Assembly: GCA_905198125.1 (NCBI GenBank)
Contig: CAJKBH010000003.1
Span: 1 to 64,000 of the forward strand
Length of the DNA: 64,000 nucleotides
Source of the DNA: an uncultured Porphyromonadaceae bacterium
Lineage (GTDB): Bacteria > Bacteroidota > Bacteroidia > Bacteroidales > Muribaculaceae
Direction: 5' to 3'
Shown: positions 25,952-34,518 of the stretch, in pieces
Position numbering within the stretch: the stretch's first letter is position 1
Layout of the letters: each line of letters opens with the position of its first letter
Translations under genes and position numbers: made by a program
Notes under the pieces: generated by a model
Database searches by the model: none
The model's input: only the letters and a program-made list of their open reading frames with translations
What the model was told of the DNA's origin: nothing

Positions 25952-26593
25952 ATGGAAATAGTCAGGATCCATGCACCCTATCTATATGCCGTCAAATATG
26001 ACGGTGATTCTTTGAACATCTATCGCCGGACGTTGTCCAAGCTGACGGATGATAGATATTTGACAGAATTTTTCAATAGATTTGGGTCCCGGATTAGCGA
26101 TTATATTGTTCAGAAATTCAAAATAGACCGATCGGAAACCGAGGAATATGCAGCGGAGGTCAACGACCAGATGATTGATATTTCCGAAGAACTGACAAAT
26201 ATTTGTTGTGGGATTGATAGTGGCATAATCAATGATTTCAGCAATTATTTTGATCCTCACAGCAAATTTGACATACGGGAGCTTCCCGACGGAGGAGGCC
26301 GGAGTTATAAATATGCTACGGGCTATCTGCCTGTAAAGTGCAAAGGCACCTCGGCCACACCGTTGGTGAGAATATATGCTGTAGAACTCTCATTACGATG
26401 TTACATCATTGTCTATGGCGGTATTAAGTTGGCGTTAGATACGAACGACGCACCGGATTTAGACAAAGATGGCAATAGCTCGACTTTAGAACGGGAGTTG
26501 AAATCACGTCTCCTGACCGTATGTGGATTTCTGGCGCAAAATGGAATAATCAGTCCTGATGGATTGACGGAATATGTGGAGGAACGACAATGA
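25952..26593 (+). CDS. Putative toxin of a toxin-antitoxin-chaperone operon
   Basis: A 213-residue protein opening MEIVRIHAPYLYAVKYDGDS. Near residues 130-155 the strand series ATPLVRIYAVELSLRCYII followed by VYGGIKLA resembles the RelE/HigB-like fold core of toxins that precede HTH antitoxins, though the match is by eye. The N-terminal half is not assignable. Order toxin, HTH antitoxin, SecB-like chaperone is that of known TAC systems such as HigBA-SecB of M. tuberculosis, and the stop overlaps the antitoxin start by 4 bases. A host mRNA-cutting activity would be the usual role but is not shown by the sequence. Confidence 0.55.
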   Translation: MEIVRIHAPYLYAVKYDGDSLNIYRRTLSKLTDDRYLTEFFNRFGSRISDYIVQKFKIDRSETEEYAAEVNDQMIDISEELTNICCGIDSGIINDFSNYFDPHSKFDIRELPDGGGRSYKYATGYLPVKCKGTSATPLVRIYAVELSLRCYIIVYGGIKLALDTNDAPDLDKDGNSSTLERELKSRLLTVCGFLAQNGIISPDGLTEYVEERQ

Positions 26594-27120
26594 GTATTCT
26601 CAGTAAGATTAGTGTTGATATCGACAGGCTTGATAATGTCGCTTTGCCGGAAAATCAGGCAGAGCGTGACATTGCCGCCGATATGCACGATAACGGCGAT
26701 TTATATAAAACGTCGTATCGCATAGCCATGAAGATTAAGCGGGCGCTTCGCACCAAAGGGATGACACAGGCCCAGCTTGCCGACATCATGGGCGCGGATC
26801 GTGCTATGATATGCCGATATTTAAGCGGTAAGGCAAACATGGAACTTAAAACCATGATTAAAATAGAAAAGGCTCTGTCCATTAACATTATAGACAGGGC
26901 AATAAGCCCGAAGCCTAAAACCGAAGTAATAATTCTGAAAAATGTATATGCAGATGCCCAAAGGGTGACAAACCCATATACTGAACATTACATCAAACCG
27001 CAACGGGGAAAGGCTACTGAATACTTCGCAGATTCCGCCTATTGCATGAACGGAGGATTCTATAAGATGGCGGTAGACAATAACGCGTATGTAGCTGAAC
27101 CTATAACAACATACAAATGA
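26590..27120 (+). CDS. HTH (XRE-type) antitoxin
   Basis: A 176-residue protein with a helix-turn-helix of the Cro/C1 type at about 42-98 (MKIKRALRTKGMTQAQLADI through SRYLSGKANMELKTM-like helices, ending IEKALSIN). The C-terminal part (about 110-176) is low in predicted structure, and in chaperone-dependent TA systems this region is the chaperone-addiction segment. It probably binds the palindromes at 25882-25933 to repress the operon. It overlaps both neighbours by 4 bases. Confidence 0.75.
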   Translation: MSILSKISVDIDRLDNVALPENQAERDIAADMHDNGDLYKTSYRIAMKIKRALRTKGMTQAQLADIMGADRAMICRYLSGKANMELKTMIKIEKALSINIIDRAISPKPKTEVIILKNVYADAQRVTNPYTEHYIKPQRGKATEYFADSAYCMNGGFYKMAVDNNAYVAEPITTYK

Positions 27121-27557
27121 TGGAAATACCTGATGCATATAGGTTTCTTAATATTAAGATTAACCAATTTGCCTGTTTTGAAGAAAACTTTGACAGGCAG
27201 ATTCCCGAACTGAACGTATCGGGTACCTATTCGTATGGATTTGACTTGACAACAGGCCATTTCCGCTGTCTTGCCTCAATAACGTATTCACAGTGTGATA
27301 AAATTGTGATGAAAATTGAAACCGAGGCATTATATCAGTTAATGGACGTAGCAATAGGTGAATTTGTCAAAGACAACACTCTGGTAATGCCCTCCAAAGC
27401 AGTAAGATATTTCACCTCTATGCTCTATGGAGCCACGCGAGGCATATTGGCATGCAAGCTGGAAGGTACACCATTGGCCAGCATTGTGCTCCCTCCGGAT
27501 AATTTAGACAAAATTATAACTAACCCATTGGTAATTCCCATTGGAAACAATGCCTGA
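27117..27557 (+). CDS. SecB-like chaperone of the toxin-antitoxin operon
   Basis: A 146-residue protein whose plan fits the SecB fold: alternating beta strands (RFLNIKINQFACFEE, YSYGFDLTTGHFRC, KIVMKIETEALYQL) followed by a C-terminal helix in which SMLYGATRGILACKLEGTPL leads to ASIVLPPDNLDKI, matching the end of SecB-like proteins in Bacteroidales toxin-antitoxin loci. It would bind and protect the antitoxin's C-terminus; release under stress, for example when phage proteins titrate the chaperone, would free the toxin. The first of two ATG codons (27117 and 27120) overlaps the antitoxin stop. Confidence 0.6.
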   Translation: MMEIPDAYRFLNIKINQFACFEENFDRQIPELNVSGTYSYGFDLTTGHFRCLASITYSQCDKIVMKIETEALYQLMDVAIGEFVKDNTLVMPSKAVRYFTSMLYGATRGILACKLEGTPLASIVLPPDNLDKIITNPLVIPIGNNA

Positions 27558-27593
27558 CAAAATAATGGCGGCCATGAGGCCGCCATTATTTTG
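27558..27593. terminator. Strong bidirectional terminator
   Basis: CAAAATAATGGCGGCC (27558-27573) and GGCCGCCATTATTTTG (27578-27593) give 16 perfect pairs around ATGA, starting one base after the chaperone stop. The A/T-rich outer ends supply a U tract on both strands. It separates this operon from the convergent lspA operon. Confidence 0.85.
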
Positions 27594-27654
27594 TTTCATA
27601 TCGATTACGTATCACACTCCACACGGAGCCGACCGAATAACTGATTCCTGATTC

Positions 27655-28476
27655 CTAATTGATTGTGTCGGGTTTCGCCGGCTTCGGTGCCGGGCGCGAG
27701 GGCTTGGAGAGGCGGCGCTGTGAGTTGACGCGGTAGTAAAGGGTGGAGTCGTAGGGTTCCTTCACCAGCTGTATGGAGTCGAGATAGATAGGCAACTCCT
27801 GTGGCTTGCGGGCGTTGAGGTAGCCGAAAACTCGCTTCAGTTTCATACCGGTATCGGTCTGGCAAATCACCTCTATGTTCTTCTGGCTGCTGACCGAGCG
27901 CGACACATACGACACGGTGCCGTCGTCGTATTCCACGCCCATCACCACGCCCATGTCTGACGGGGTGCGCGTGCGCATCTTCCACTTCATCTGTGTGCCT
28001 TTCTCGGCCTCGGCCACGGGCACCGAGAAGCGCAGCACATTGCTGCCCGACTTCTCCCATATCACTGCCGTACGGCGATACGGCCAGATGTCGTCCAGCT
28101 GTACGTCCACTTCCTTCATGCTGCCGCTTTTTCCGGCCAGTTCTTTCTGACGCGCCGCCAACGCACGGTTTATCTCGGCGTCCAGCTTATAATACGCGTC
28201 GACATTATGTCCGTACCAGCTCAGCGTGGAGTCGAAGTCCTCACGGCTAACCTTGTGCCGTTTCAGCACACCCTCCACCATGCACTCGCGCATCTCCTCG
28301 CGGCTGCCTATATCCTGCTGCCCGCTGTTCAGATAGGCCTCGGCAAGCTCCATGTCGGCCACTATGCCGGCCATCTCCTTGTCGCTCATCACATGACGCG
28401 GACGGCGCACGCATCCGGCCATCACGACCAGACATGCCGCCAACACAGCTATCGATCCTACCTTAAACAGTTTCAC
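27655..28476 (-). CDS. DUF4296 lipoprotein
   Basis: A 273-residue predicted lipoprotein with signal MKLFKVGSIAVLAACLVVMA then GC (lipobox Cys near 22). The region HVMSDKEMAGIVADMELAEAYL and the later HKVSREDFDSTLSWYGHNVD are typical of the DUF4296 family, known to me as a companion of lspA in Bacteroidales. Its function is unknown. The C-terminus is Pro/Lys-rich. It is the last gene of the ddl-ileS-lspA operon, 42 bases after lspA, and ends before a shared terminator. Confidence 0.82.
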   Translation of the reverse strand: MKLFKVGSIAVLAACLVVMAGCVRRPRHVMSDKEMAGIVADMELAEAYLNSGQQDIGSREEMRECMVEGVLKRHKVSREDFDSTLSWYGHNVDAYYKLDAEINRALAARQKELAGKSGSMKEVDVQLDDIWPYRRTAVIWEKSGSNVLRFSVPVAEAEKGTQMKWKMRTRTPSDMGVVMGVEYDDGTVSYVSRSVSSQKNIEVICQTDTGMKLKRVFGYLNARKPQELPIYLDSIQLVKEPYDSTLYYRVNSQRRLSKPSRPAPKPAKPDTIN

Positions 28477-28518
28477 GCTATTAATTTTGAATTCTGAAAG
28501 TTGAATGTTAAATGGGAA

Positions 28519-29253
28519 TTACTGCTTCGCGTCCTTATTCAAATTCTTCTTAACTTTCTCAACTTTTTCAACTTTATCAACACTCTTACCGTTAGTAAGG
28601 ATTGCATACGCTACGCCTGTGTCGCTGCTGTAGAAAAGTATCAGCATGGCCACGCCCACACATATCGCGGCATCGGCCACATTGAAGATGTAAGCGAAGA
28701 ATTCATAGTACTTGCCGCCCACAAAGGGCATCCAGTCGGGCCACACGAAGTCGAACAGCGGGAAATACATCATGTCCACCACGCGGCCCTCGAACCATGT
28801 GGAATACCCTCCGTCCGGCGGAAACAGTTGGGCCGTTTCAGGCGGAAACGGATCGTTGAAGATCACGCCGTAGAACACGCAGTCGAATATGTTGCCGGCG
28901 GCTCCGGCGGCTATCAGCGCGACTGAAATGAGGAACCCGCGCCGCAGGCCATCCATGCGCACCATCTTGACCAGGCACCATATCAGCAGTCCCACCACTA
29001 TGATACGGCCGAACGTAAGCACAAGCTTGTTCCAAAGCTCCATGCCGAACGCCATGCCGTTGTTCTCGATAAACTTCAGGTGCCACCACGAAGTGATGGG
29101 CAAGTCCTCGCCCATGTAGAACGAGGTCTTGACCCATATCTTTATGATCTGATCCACGAGCAGCACGGCCAATATCACGGCCGTCACCACCCATGCCGAC
29201 GTGCGGACCCGGTTGTCAGTCGCGGGTGACGCGAGCGTTGATCTTTCTGCCAT
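28519..29253 (-). CDS. lspA: Lipoprotein signal peptidase II
   Basis: An inner-membrane aspartic protease of 244 residues that removes signal peptides from prolipoproteins, needed for the many SusD-like and other lipoproteins of this phylum. It has four hydrophobic segments and the catalytic aspartates Asp124 (GNIFDCVFYG) and Asp194 (FNVADAAICVG), plus FIENNGMAFG. Between them is a periplasmic insertion of roughly 45 residues, usual for Bacteroidetes LspA. The C-terminal tail after residue 220 is a Lys/Val/Glu repeat from short tandem DNA repeats. The start lies 38 bases inside the end of ileS; as I recall, a TraR/DksA-type gene often sits between the two in Bacteroides, and it is absent here. 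Confidence 0.93.
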   Translation of the reverse strand: MAERSTLASPATDNRVRTSAWVVTAVILAVLLVDQIIKIWVKTSFYMGEDLPITSWWHLKFIENNGMAFGMELWNKLVLTFGRIIVVGLLIWCLVKMVRMDGLRRGFLISVALIAAGAAGNIFDCVFYGVIFNDPFPPETAQLFPPDGGYSTWFEGRVVDMMYFPLFDFVWPDWMPFVGGKYYEFFAYIFNVADAAICVGVAMLILFYSSDTGVAYAILTNGKSVDKVEKVEKVKKNLNKDAKQ

Positions 29254-32200
29254 CTATGTCAAGTTCTATTATACCGTCGCCTTCCAGCTCCTCTACCAGC
29301 ACAACGTCGTTGGCCAGCACCTGTTCGGCCAGGTAGGCGCCGAAGTCCTTCAGCGCCTCGCGCACCTCGGGCACATCCTGCAGCTCAACCTTCACCTTGT
29401 CGGTGATGTCGAAGTCACTCTCCTTGCGGATGTTCTGTATACGGTTCACCAGCTCGCGCGCCATACCCTCGTTGCGGAGTTCTGGAGTCACGGTCACGTC
29501 GAGCGCCACGGTCATCAGTCCGGCGTTCGATACCTGCCATCCGGGTATGTCCTCCGTGGTAATCTCCACGTCGTCGAGCGTCACGACAGGCTCACCGGGC
29601 AGTGCTGTAAACTTATACTCGCCGTTGCCTTCCAATTCGGAGATGGCGGCTGCGTCCATCGCCATGATGGCGCGGCCCAGGTCCTTCATTATCTTGCCGT
29701 AACGCGGGCCGAGCTTCTTGAAGTCGGCCTTCACTTTCTTCACCAGACCGCTCTCGGCGTTGTCCACAATCTTCAGTTCCTTTACGTTGACTTCGCTCAG
29801 GATCACGTCCATTACGGCCTCCAGGGCCTTGCGCTGATGCTCGTTCATGACAGGCACAAGCAGTGTCTGCAGCGGCTGGCGCACCTTCAGGTTCACCTTG
29901 CGGCGCAGTGCCAGAACCGATGACGTCACGTCCTGTGCAAGAGCCATACGCTCCTCCAGATCCTTGTCAATCAGCGCGGGGTCGCTGACGGGGAAATCCG
30001 CCAAGTGTACCGACGCATATCCGTCCGGCTCGATGGCCGGGGCCATCAGGTCGCCGTACAGACGGTCGCTGTAGAACGGCGAGAAGGGTGCCATCAGCAG
30101 CGCGATGGTCTTCAGGCATTCGTACAGTGTCTGATATGCTGCCAGCTTGTCGGTGTCCATCTCCCCTGCCCAGAAACGGCGGCGGTTCAGACGAACATAC
30201 CAGTTGGAGAGGTGGTCGTTGACGAACGTGTCGATGGCGCGTGCGGCGCGTGTCGGCTCGTAGTCGTCCAGGTCGGCCGTAACTTCGGCTGTCAGCGAGT
30301 GCAGCAGCGACAGTATCCAGCGGTCTATCTCGGGACGCTCGGCCACGGGCACCTGCGCCTCGGTGCCGGTGAAGCCGTCAACGTTGGCATACAGGGCAAA
30401 GAACTTGTAGGTGTTGTACAGCGTGCCGAACAGCTTGCGGCTCACCTCGGTCACGCCGGCCTCGTCATATTTCAGGTTGTCCCAGGGCGACGAGTTGCTT
30501 ATCATGTACCAGCGCACGGGGTCGACGCCAAACCTCTCGATATTGTCGAAGGGATTGATGGCGTTGCCCAGTCGCTTGGACATCTTCATGCCGTTCTTGT
30601 CCAGCACTAAGCCGTTGCTTATCACGGCCTTGTAGGCCACGGAGTCGAACACCATGCCTGCTATGGCATGAAGCGTGAAGAACCATCCGCGTGTCTGGTC
30701 CACGCCCTCGGCGATGAAATCGGCGGGATATACCTCGCCACTGTCAAGCAGCTCCTTGTTCTCGAAGGGATAGTGTATCTGCGCGTAAGGCATGGCGCCC
30801 GAGTCGAACCACACGTCAATCAGGTCAAGTTCGCGACGCATCGGCTTGCCGCTTGGAGACACCAGCACGATGCGGTCCACGTACGGACGGTGCATGTCTA
30901 TCTTCTCGTAGTTCTCGCTGCTCATGTCGCCGAGGACGAAACCGTTCTTGGTTACGGGATTCTCCGCCATCATGCCGGCGGCCACGGCCTTATCGATTTC
31001 ACTGCACAGTTCCTCGTAGCTGCCGATTATCATCTCCTCGGCGCCGTCGTCGGTGCGCCAGATAGGCAGCGGAGTACCCCAGTAGCGCGAGCGCGACAGG
31101 TTCCAGTCCTGCACGTTCTCCAGCCACTTGCCGAAGCGGCCCGAGCCGGTGGCGGCGGGCTTCCACTGGATGGTCTCGTTCAGCTCCATCAGTCGCGCGC
31201 GGGCGTCGGGTGTGCGGATAAACCAGCTGTCAAGCGGGTAATACAGCACGGGCTTGTCGGTGCGCCAGCAGTGCGGATAGTTGTGTACGTGTTTCTCGGT
31301 CTTGAAGGCTTTGCCCTCTTTCTTCAACTCCACGCACAGCTCCAGGTTCAGGTCGTCGGTGGCCGATGCGGCTGCCTCGTCGTATTTGCCACCCTCGTTG
31401 AACTTCGGGTCGTAGGCGTTCTTGACGTATGCTCCGGCATGATTCGAATACATAGGCACGTCAACGCATTTCTCTACGAAGCTTTCGGCCAGGTCCTCTA
31501 CCGGATAGAAACGACCCTGCAGATCCACCATCGGGCGTGTCTCTCCGCGCTTGTTTATCAGGTACAACGGCGGTATATTGGCGGCCTTGGCCACCTTGGC
31601 GTCGTCGGCACCGAACGTAGGCGCGATGTGTACGATTCCCGTACCGTCTTCGGTCGTCACGTAGTCACCGGGTATCACACGGAACGCCTCGCTCTCCAGC
31701 TCCACGAACCTGTAGCGGTCAACGTCGTAAACCTTGTCGGGATGCGCCTCGGCATACGTGCGCACGTATTCGGGCGAATGGTCGTCGAGTTTCTCTGTCG
31801 GCTTCACCCATGGCATCAGCTGCTTGTAACGCATGCCTACCAGGTCCAGGCCGTTCCATTTGCCGACGATACGGTAAGGCACTACCTTATTGCCGGGAGT
31901 CCATGCCTCCATGTCGGCTTCGGCGCCCTCCTTCTTGAAGTAAGCCTTCACCAATTCCTCGGCCATCACGACGGTAATTTTCTCGCCTGTGTAGGGGTTG
32001 TAGGTTTGCACGGCCACATACTCGAACTTCGGGCCTACGCAGAGGGCCGTGTTCGAGGGAAGAGTCCAGGGCGTGGTGGTCCATGCCAGGAAACAGGGAC
32101 GGCCCCAGCCGGTCATCTCAGGCTTCGGGTCGATGATGTCGAACAGCACCGTGGCCGTCAGGTCCTTCACGTCGCGGTAGCATCCGGGCTGGTTCAGCTC

Positions 32201-32785
32201 GTGGCTGCTAAGTCCGGTGCCGGCGGCAGGGCTGTAGGGCTGGATGGTATAGCCTTTATACAGGTAGCCCTTCTGATACAGCTGCTTAAGCAGCCACCAC
32301 AGGGTCTCCATGTATTTGGAATCGTAAGTGATGTAAGGATTGTCCAGATCAACCCAGTAACCCATCTTGTGGGTCAGGTCGGTCCATTCCTTAGTGTATT
32401 TCATCACCTCGCGGCGGCAGGCGGCGTTGTACTCGTCCACGCTTATCTTCTTGCCGATGTCCTCCTTGGTGATGCCGAGGTTCTTCTCCACGCCGAGTTC
32501 CACGGGAAGTCCGTGGGTATCCCAGCCGGCCTTGCGCTTCACATGGAAGCCCTTCATGGTCTTGTAGCGGCACACTATATCCTTGATGGTGCGCGCCATT
32601 ACGTGATGGATGCCGGGCATACCGTTGGCCGACGGCGGTCCTTCGTAGAACACGAACGACGGGCATCCCTCGCGCTCCTTCATGCTGCGCTCAAACAGGT
32701 TGTGGCTGTCCCACTCCCCGAGCACCTCTTTATTTACATCGCTCAGATTCAACTGGCTGCTGTATTCCTTGAATTTCTTATCCAT
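29216..32785 (-). CDS. ileS: Isoleucine-tRNA ligase
   Basis: A cytosolic class I synthetase of 1189 residues. The HIGH motif appears as GIHH (about 58-61, in NGMPGIHHVMART), and KMSKR is at 734-738. Between them lies the editing domain with TTPWTLPSNTALCVG. The length and the motif form are those of the eukaryote-like IleRS class common in Bacteroidetes. An N-terminal KFKEYSSQLNLSDVN start agrees with the ATG at 32785. It is preceded by ddl with a 27-base gap and overlaps lspA. A 713-codon open frame on the other strand is a shadow of this GC-rich gene. Confidence 0.96.
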   Translation of the reverse strand: MDKKFKEYSSQLNLSDVNKEVLGEWDSHNLFERSMKEREGCPSFVFYEGPPSANGMPGIHHVMARTIKDIVCRYKTMKGFHVKRKAGWDTHGLPVELGVEKNLGITKEDIGKKISVDEYNAACRREVMKYTKEWTDLTHKMGYWVDLDNPYITYDSKYMETLWWLLKQLYQKGYLYKGYTIQPYSPAAGTGLSSHELNQPGCYRDVKDLTATVLFDIIDPKPEMTGWGRPCFLAWTTTPWTLPSNTALCVGPKFEYVAVQTYNPYTGEKITVVMAEELVKAYFKKEGAEADMEAWTPGNKVVPYRIVGKWNGLDLVGMRYKQLMPWVKPTEKLDDHSPEYVRTYAEAHPDKVYDVDRYRFVELESEAFRVIPGDYVTTEDGTGIVHIAPTFGADDAKVAKAANIPPLYLINKRGETRPMVDLQGRFYPVEDLAESFVEKCVDVPMYSNHAGAYVKNAYDPKFNEGGKYDEAAASATDDLNLELCVELKKEGKAFKTEKHVHNYPHCWRTDKPVLYYPLDSWFIRTPDARARLMELNETIQWKPAATGSGRFGKWLENVQDWNLSRSRYWGTPLPIWRTDDGAEEMIIGSYEELCSEIDKAVAAGMMAENPVTKNGFVLGDMSSENYEKIDMHRPYVDRIVLVSPSGKPMRRELDLIDVWFDSGAMPYAQIHYPFENKELLDSGEVYPADFIAEGVDQTRGWFFTLHAIAGMVFDSVAYKAVISNGLVLDKNGMKMSKRLGNAINPFDNIERFGVDPVRWYMISNSSPWDNLKYDEAGVTEVSRKLFGTLYNTYKFFALYANVDGFTGTEAQVPVAERPEIDRWILSLLHSLTAEVTADLDDYEPTRAARAIDTFVNDHLSNWYVRLNRRRFWAGEMDTDKLAAYQTLYECLKTIALLMAPFSPFYSDRLYGDLMAPAIEPDGYASVHLADFPVSDPALIDKDLEERMALAQDVTSSVLALRRKVNLKVRQPLQTLLVPVMNEHQRKALEAVMDVILSEVNVKELKIVDNAESGLVKKVKADFKKLGPRYGKIMKDLGRAIMAMDAAAISELEGNGEYKFTALPGEPVVTLDDVEITTEDIPGWQVSNAGLMTVALDVTVTPELRNEGMARELVNRIQNIRKESDFDITDKVKVELQDVPEVREALKDFGAYLAEQVLANDVVLVEELEGDGIIELDIDGRKINARVTRD

Positions 32786-32812
32786 GGCTGTGCTTTATCA
32801 GTCTTGTAGTTG

Positions 32813-34015
32813 TTAACGTTTGGCGCCTTTGGCACCCTTCGCGCCCTTGACGCCGCCGCCCAGAGCGAAGATATTGCTGTCGTATGTGAATGTCTTGCGG
32901 TCCTGCAGGCGCTTGCGCTTCAGCGCCAACTGCACCAGGCGGTCCATCAGCTGCTCGAAGCTGATTCCGCTGGCCTCCCACAGATAGAAGCTCAGCGAAC
33001 CCGGTATGGTGTTGATCTCGTTCACATATATCGAGCCGTCCTTCTCGTCAATCATCACGTCCACGCGGCTCACGCCGTGGCAGCTCAGCACGCGGAAAGT
33101 CTCGCCCGCTATGTGGCGTATCTTCTCGCTCACGGCCTCGGGCAGGTCGGCCGGAATGCGCTTGTCGCTGCTCTGCATACCGGCGTCCGTCTTGGTACCG
33201 CCCATGTATTTGTCCTCGTAGCTCAGGAAGTCGCCGCTCTTGATCGGCTCCTCGCATACCGAACTCTGATGCTCGTCGGCATCGCCCAATACCGAACAGT
33301 TTATCTCCTTCAGCTGCTCCACCATGTGCTCTACGATGATTCGCTCGGCAAACTTGGTGGCGTTGTCTATAGCCTCGGTCAGCGCGGCGCGGTCCGAAGC
33401 CTTGCTGATGCCAACGCTCGAGCCTAAGTTGGCCGGCTTGACGATAACGGGATAGCCAAGCTCCTTCTCTACCTTGTCCAGCCATGCCTCATGGTCCTGC
33501 TGCCACTGGTAATCGGTAAACCATACGTAGTCCACCACAGGAATACCTTCCGACTTCAGTATCATCTTCATGGTGATTTTGTCCATGCCGTTGGCGCTGC
33601 TCAGGGTGTCGCAGCCGGCGAAAGGAATGCCGATGGTCTCCAGCACGCCCTCGAAGATGCCGTCCTCGCCATGGGTGCCGTGCAACACGGGAATGGCCGC
33701 ATGCAGCGTGGTCACGACAGGATTCTTCTTGCCGAACAGACCGCCGCCCGGATTGGCCTTGTACAGATTGTAATCACCATATTCGGGACGCATGTACACC
33801 TCCTCGCTCGCCGCCGTCAGCGCGTTCATGTCGCGATAATTGCGGATGTCGAGCAACTGCGGACCGGTGTACCACCTGCCCTGCTTCGAGATGTAGATAG
33901 GAATTATCTCATACTTATCCTTATTAAATGCGTTGATGGCCTGCAGCGCCGAGATCACCGAAATCTCGTGCTCCACGGACCGTCCTCCGAAAAATACAGC
34001 TACGTTGGTCTTCAT
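32813..34015 (-). CDS. ddl: D-alanine--D-alanine ligase
   Basis: A cytoplasmic ATP-grasp enzyme of 400 residues that makes the D-Ala-D-Ala of peptidoglycan. Clear motifs: VAVFFGGRSVEHEISVISA at the N-terminus, PVLHGTHGEDGIFEGVLE, GYPVIVKPANLGSSVGISK and YVNEINTIPGSLSFYLWEAS (metal-binding Glu and Asn). The ending VKGAKGAKGAKR is a low-complexity tail read from a 9-base repeat (32816-32860), not part of the fold. It is first in the operon and has a promoter about 100 bases upstream. Confidence 0.95.
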   Translation of the reverse strand: MKTNVAVFFGGRSVEHEISVISALQAINAFNKDKYEIIPIYISKQGRWYTGPQLLDIRNYRDMNALTAASEEVYMRPEYGDYNLYKANPGGGLFGKKNPVVTTLHAAIPVLHGTHGEDGIFEGVLETIGIPFAGCDTLSSANGMDKITMKMILKSEGIPVVDYVWFTDYQWQQDHEAWLDKVEKELGYPVIVKPANLGSSVGISKASDRAALTEAIDNATKFAERIIVEHMVEQLKEINCSVLGDADEHQSSVCEEPIKSGDFLSYEDKYMGGTKTDAGMQSSDKRIPADLPEAVSEKIRHIAGETFRVLSCHGVSRVDVMIDEKDGSIYVNEINTIPGSLSFYLWEASGISFEQLMDRLVQLALKRKRLQDRKTFTYDSNIFALGGGVKGAKGAKGAKR

Positions 34016-34020
34016 TTTAT

Positions 34021-34112
34021 TTTGCTTATGCTTTTGCTTTTCTTGTGCTTATGCATCGCTTTCGCTTTTGCATGAGCCTTTGCTTTTCTTTAGCTTTTGC
34101 TTATACTTTTTC
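34021..34112. repeat. Degenerate TGCTTTTGCTT-type repeats in the ddl leader
   Basis: The stretch right before ddl is an irregular series of TGCTTTTG, TGCTTATG and CTTTCGC units, so the ddl mRNA leader would be purine-rich (AAGCAAAAGC). It looks like a decayed microsatellite. No coding function is supported. Confidence 0.55.
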
Positions 34113-34120
34113 TCAAACTG

Positions 34121-34151
34121 CAAAATTAACAAAAATCCGCGACATATCAAT
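34121..34151 (-). promoter_or_regulatory. Promoter of the ddl operon
   Basis: On the minus strand TAATTTTG (34121-34128) fits the -7 box TAnnTTTG; 19 bases upstream is ATTG (34148-34151), one mismatch from the -33 box TTTG. Transcription would start about 100 bases before ddl. Confidence 0.55.
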
Positions 34152-34208
34152 CACAAAAGTGGTTAAGAACCAATACGAATTTTATGTCATGACCCTTTCT
34201 CTAAAAAT

Positions 34209-34239
34209 TTTGCCACGTCAAATAAAAGCATTACCTTTG
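34209..34239 (+). promoter_or_regulatory. Promoter of the DUF262 island
   Basis: TTTG (34209-34212), exactly 19 bases, TACCTTTG (34232-34239): a perfect match to the Bacteroidetes housekeeping consensus. It diverges from the ddl promoter and would give the DUF262 gene a leader of about 270 bases. That leader contains inverted repeats CCACATAG/CTATGTGG (34309-34316, 34348-34355) and CGGCTA/TAGCCG near 34464-34487, but no recognised riboswitch. Confidence 0.7.
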
Positions 34240-34518
34240 CTTCATCATAGTGTTTTTGGAGACTTCAGTCGCTCCATTTAGCACTCAAAAAAAGTAAAGT
34301 CGACGCTGCCACATAGGCGGGTAGTCTTCTTTTATATCTTTCAGATGCTATGTGGAAGTAACTGCTTTTTAATACCAAATGCCATATAACATACAAATCT
34401 GTATGACAGAAATCTATTTTATCTTTCAGAGGAAGACATTAAAAAATCGTTACATCACACCGGCTATCGAGGCTAAGGGTTAGCCGATGGCAAATATATT
34501 ATCTAACGACGTTATAAA

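Noticed and set aside
30668..32809. 713-codon open frame on the plus strand
   Set aside because: It lies fully opposite ileS; GC-rich codon bias of the real gene keeps the opposite strand open.
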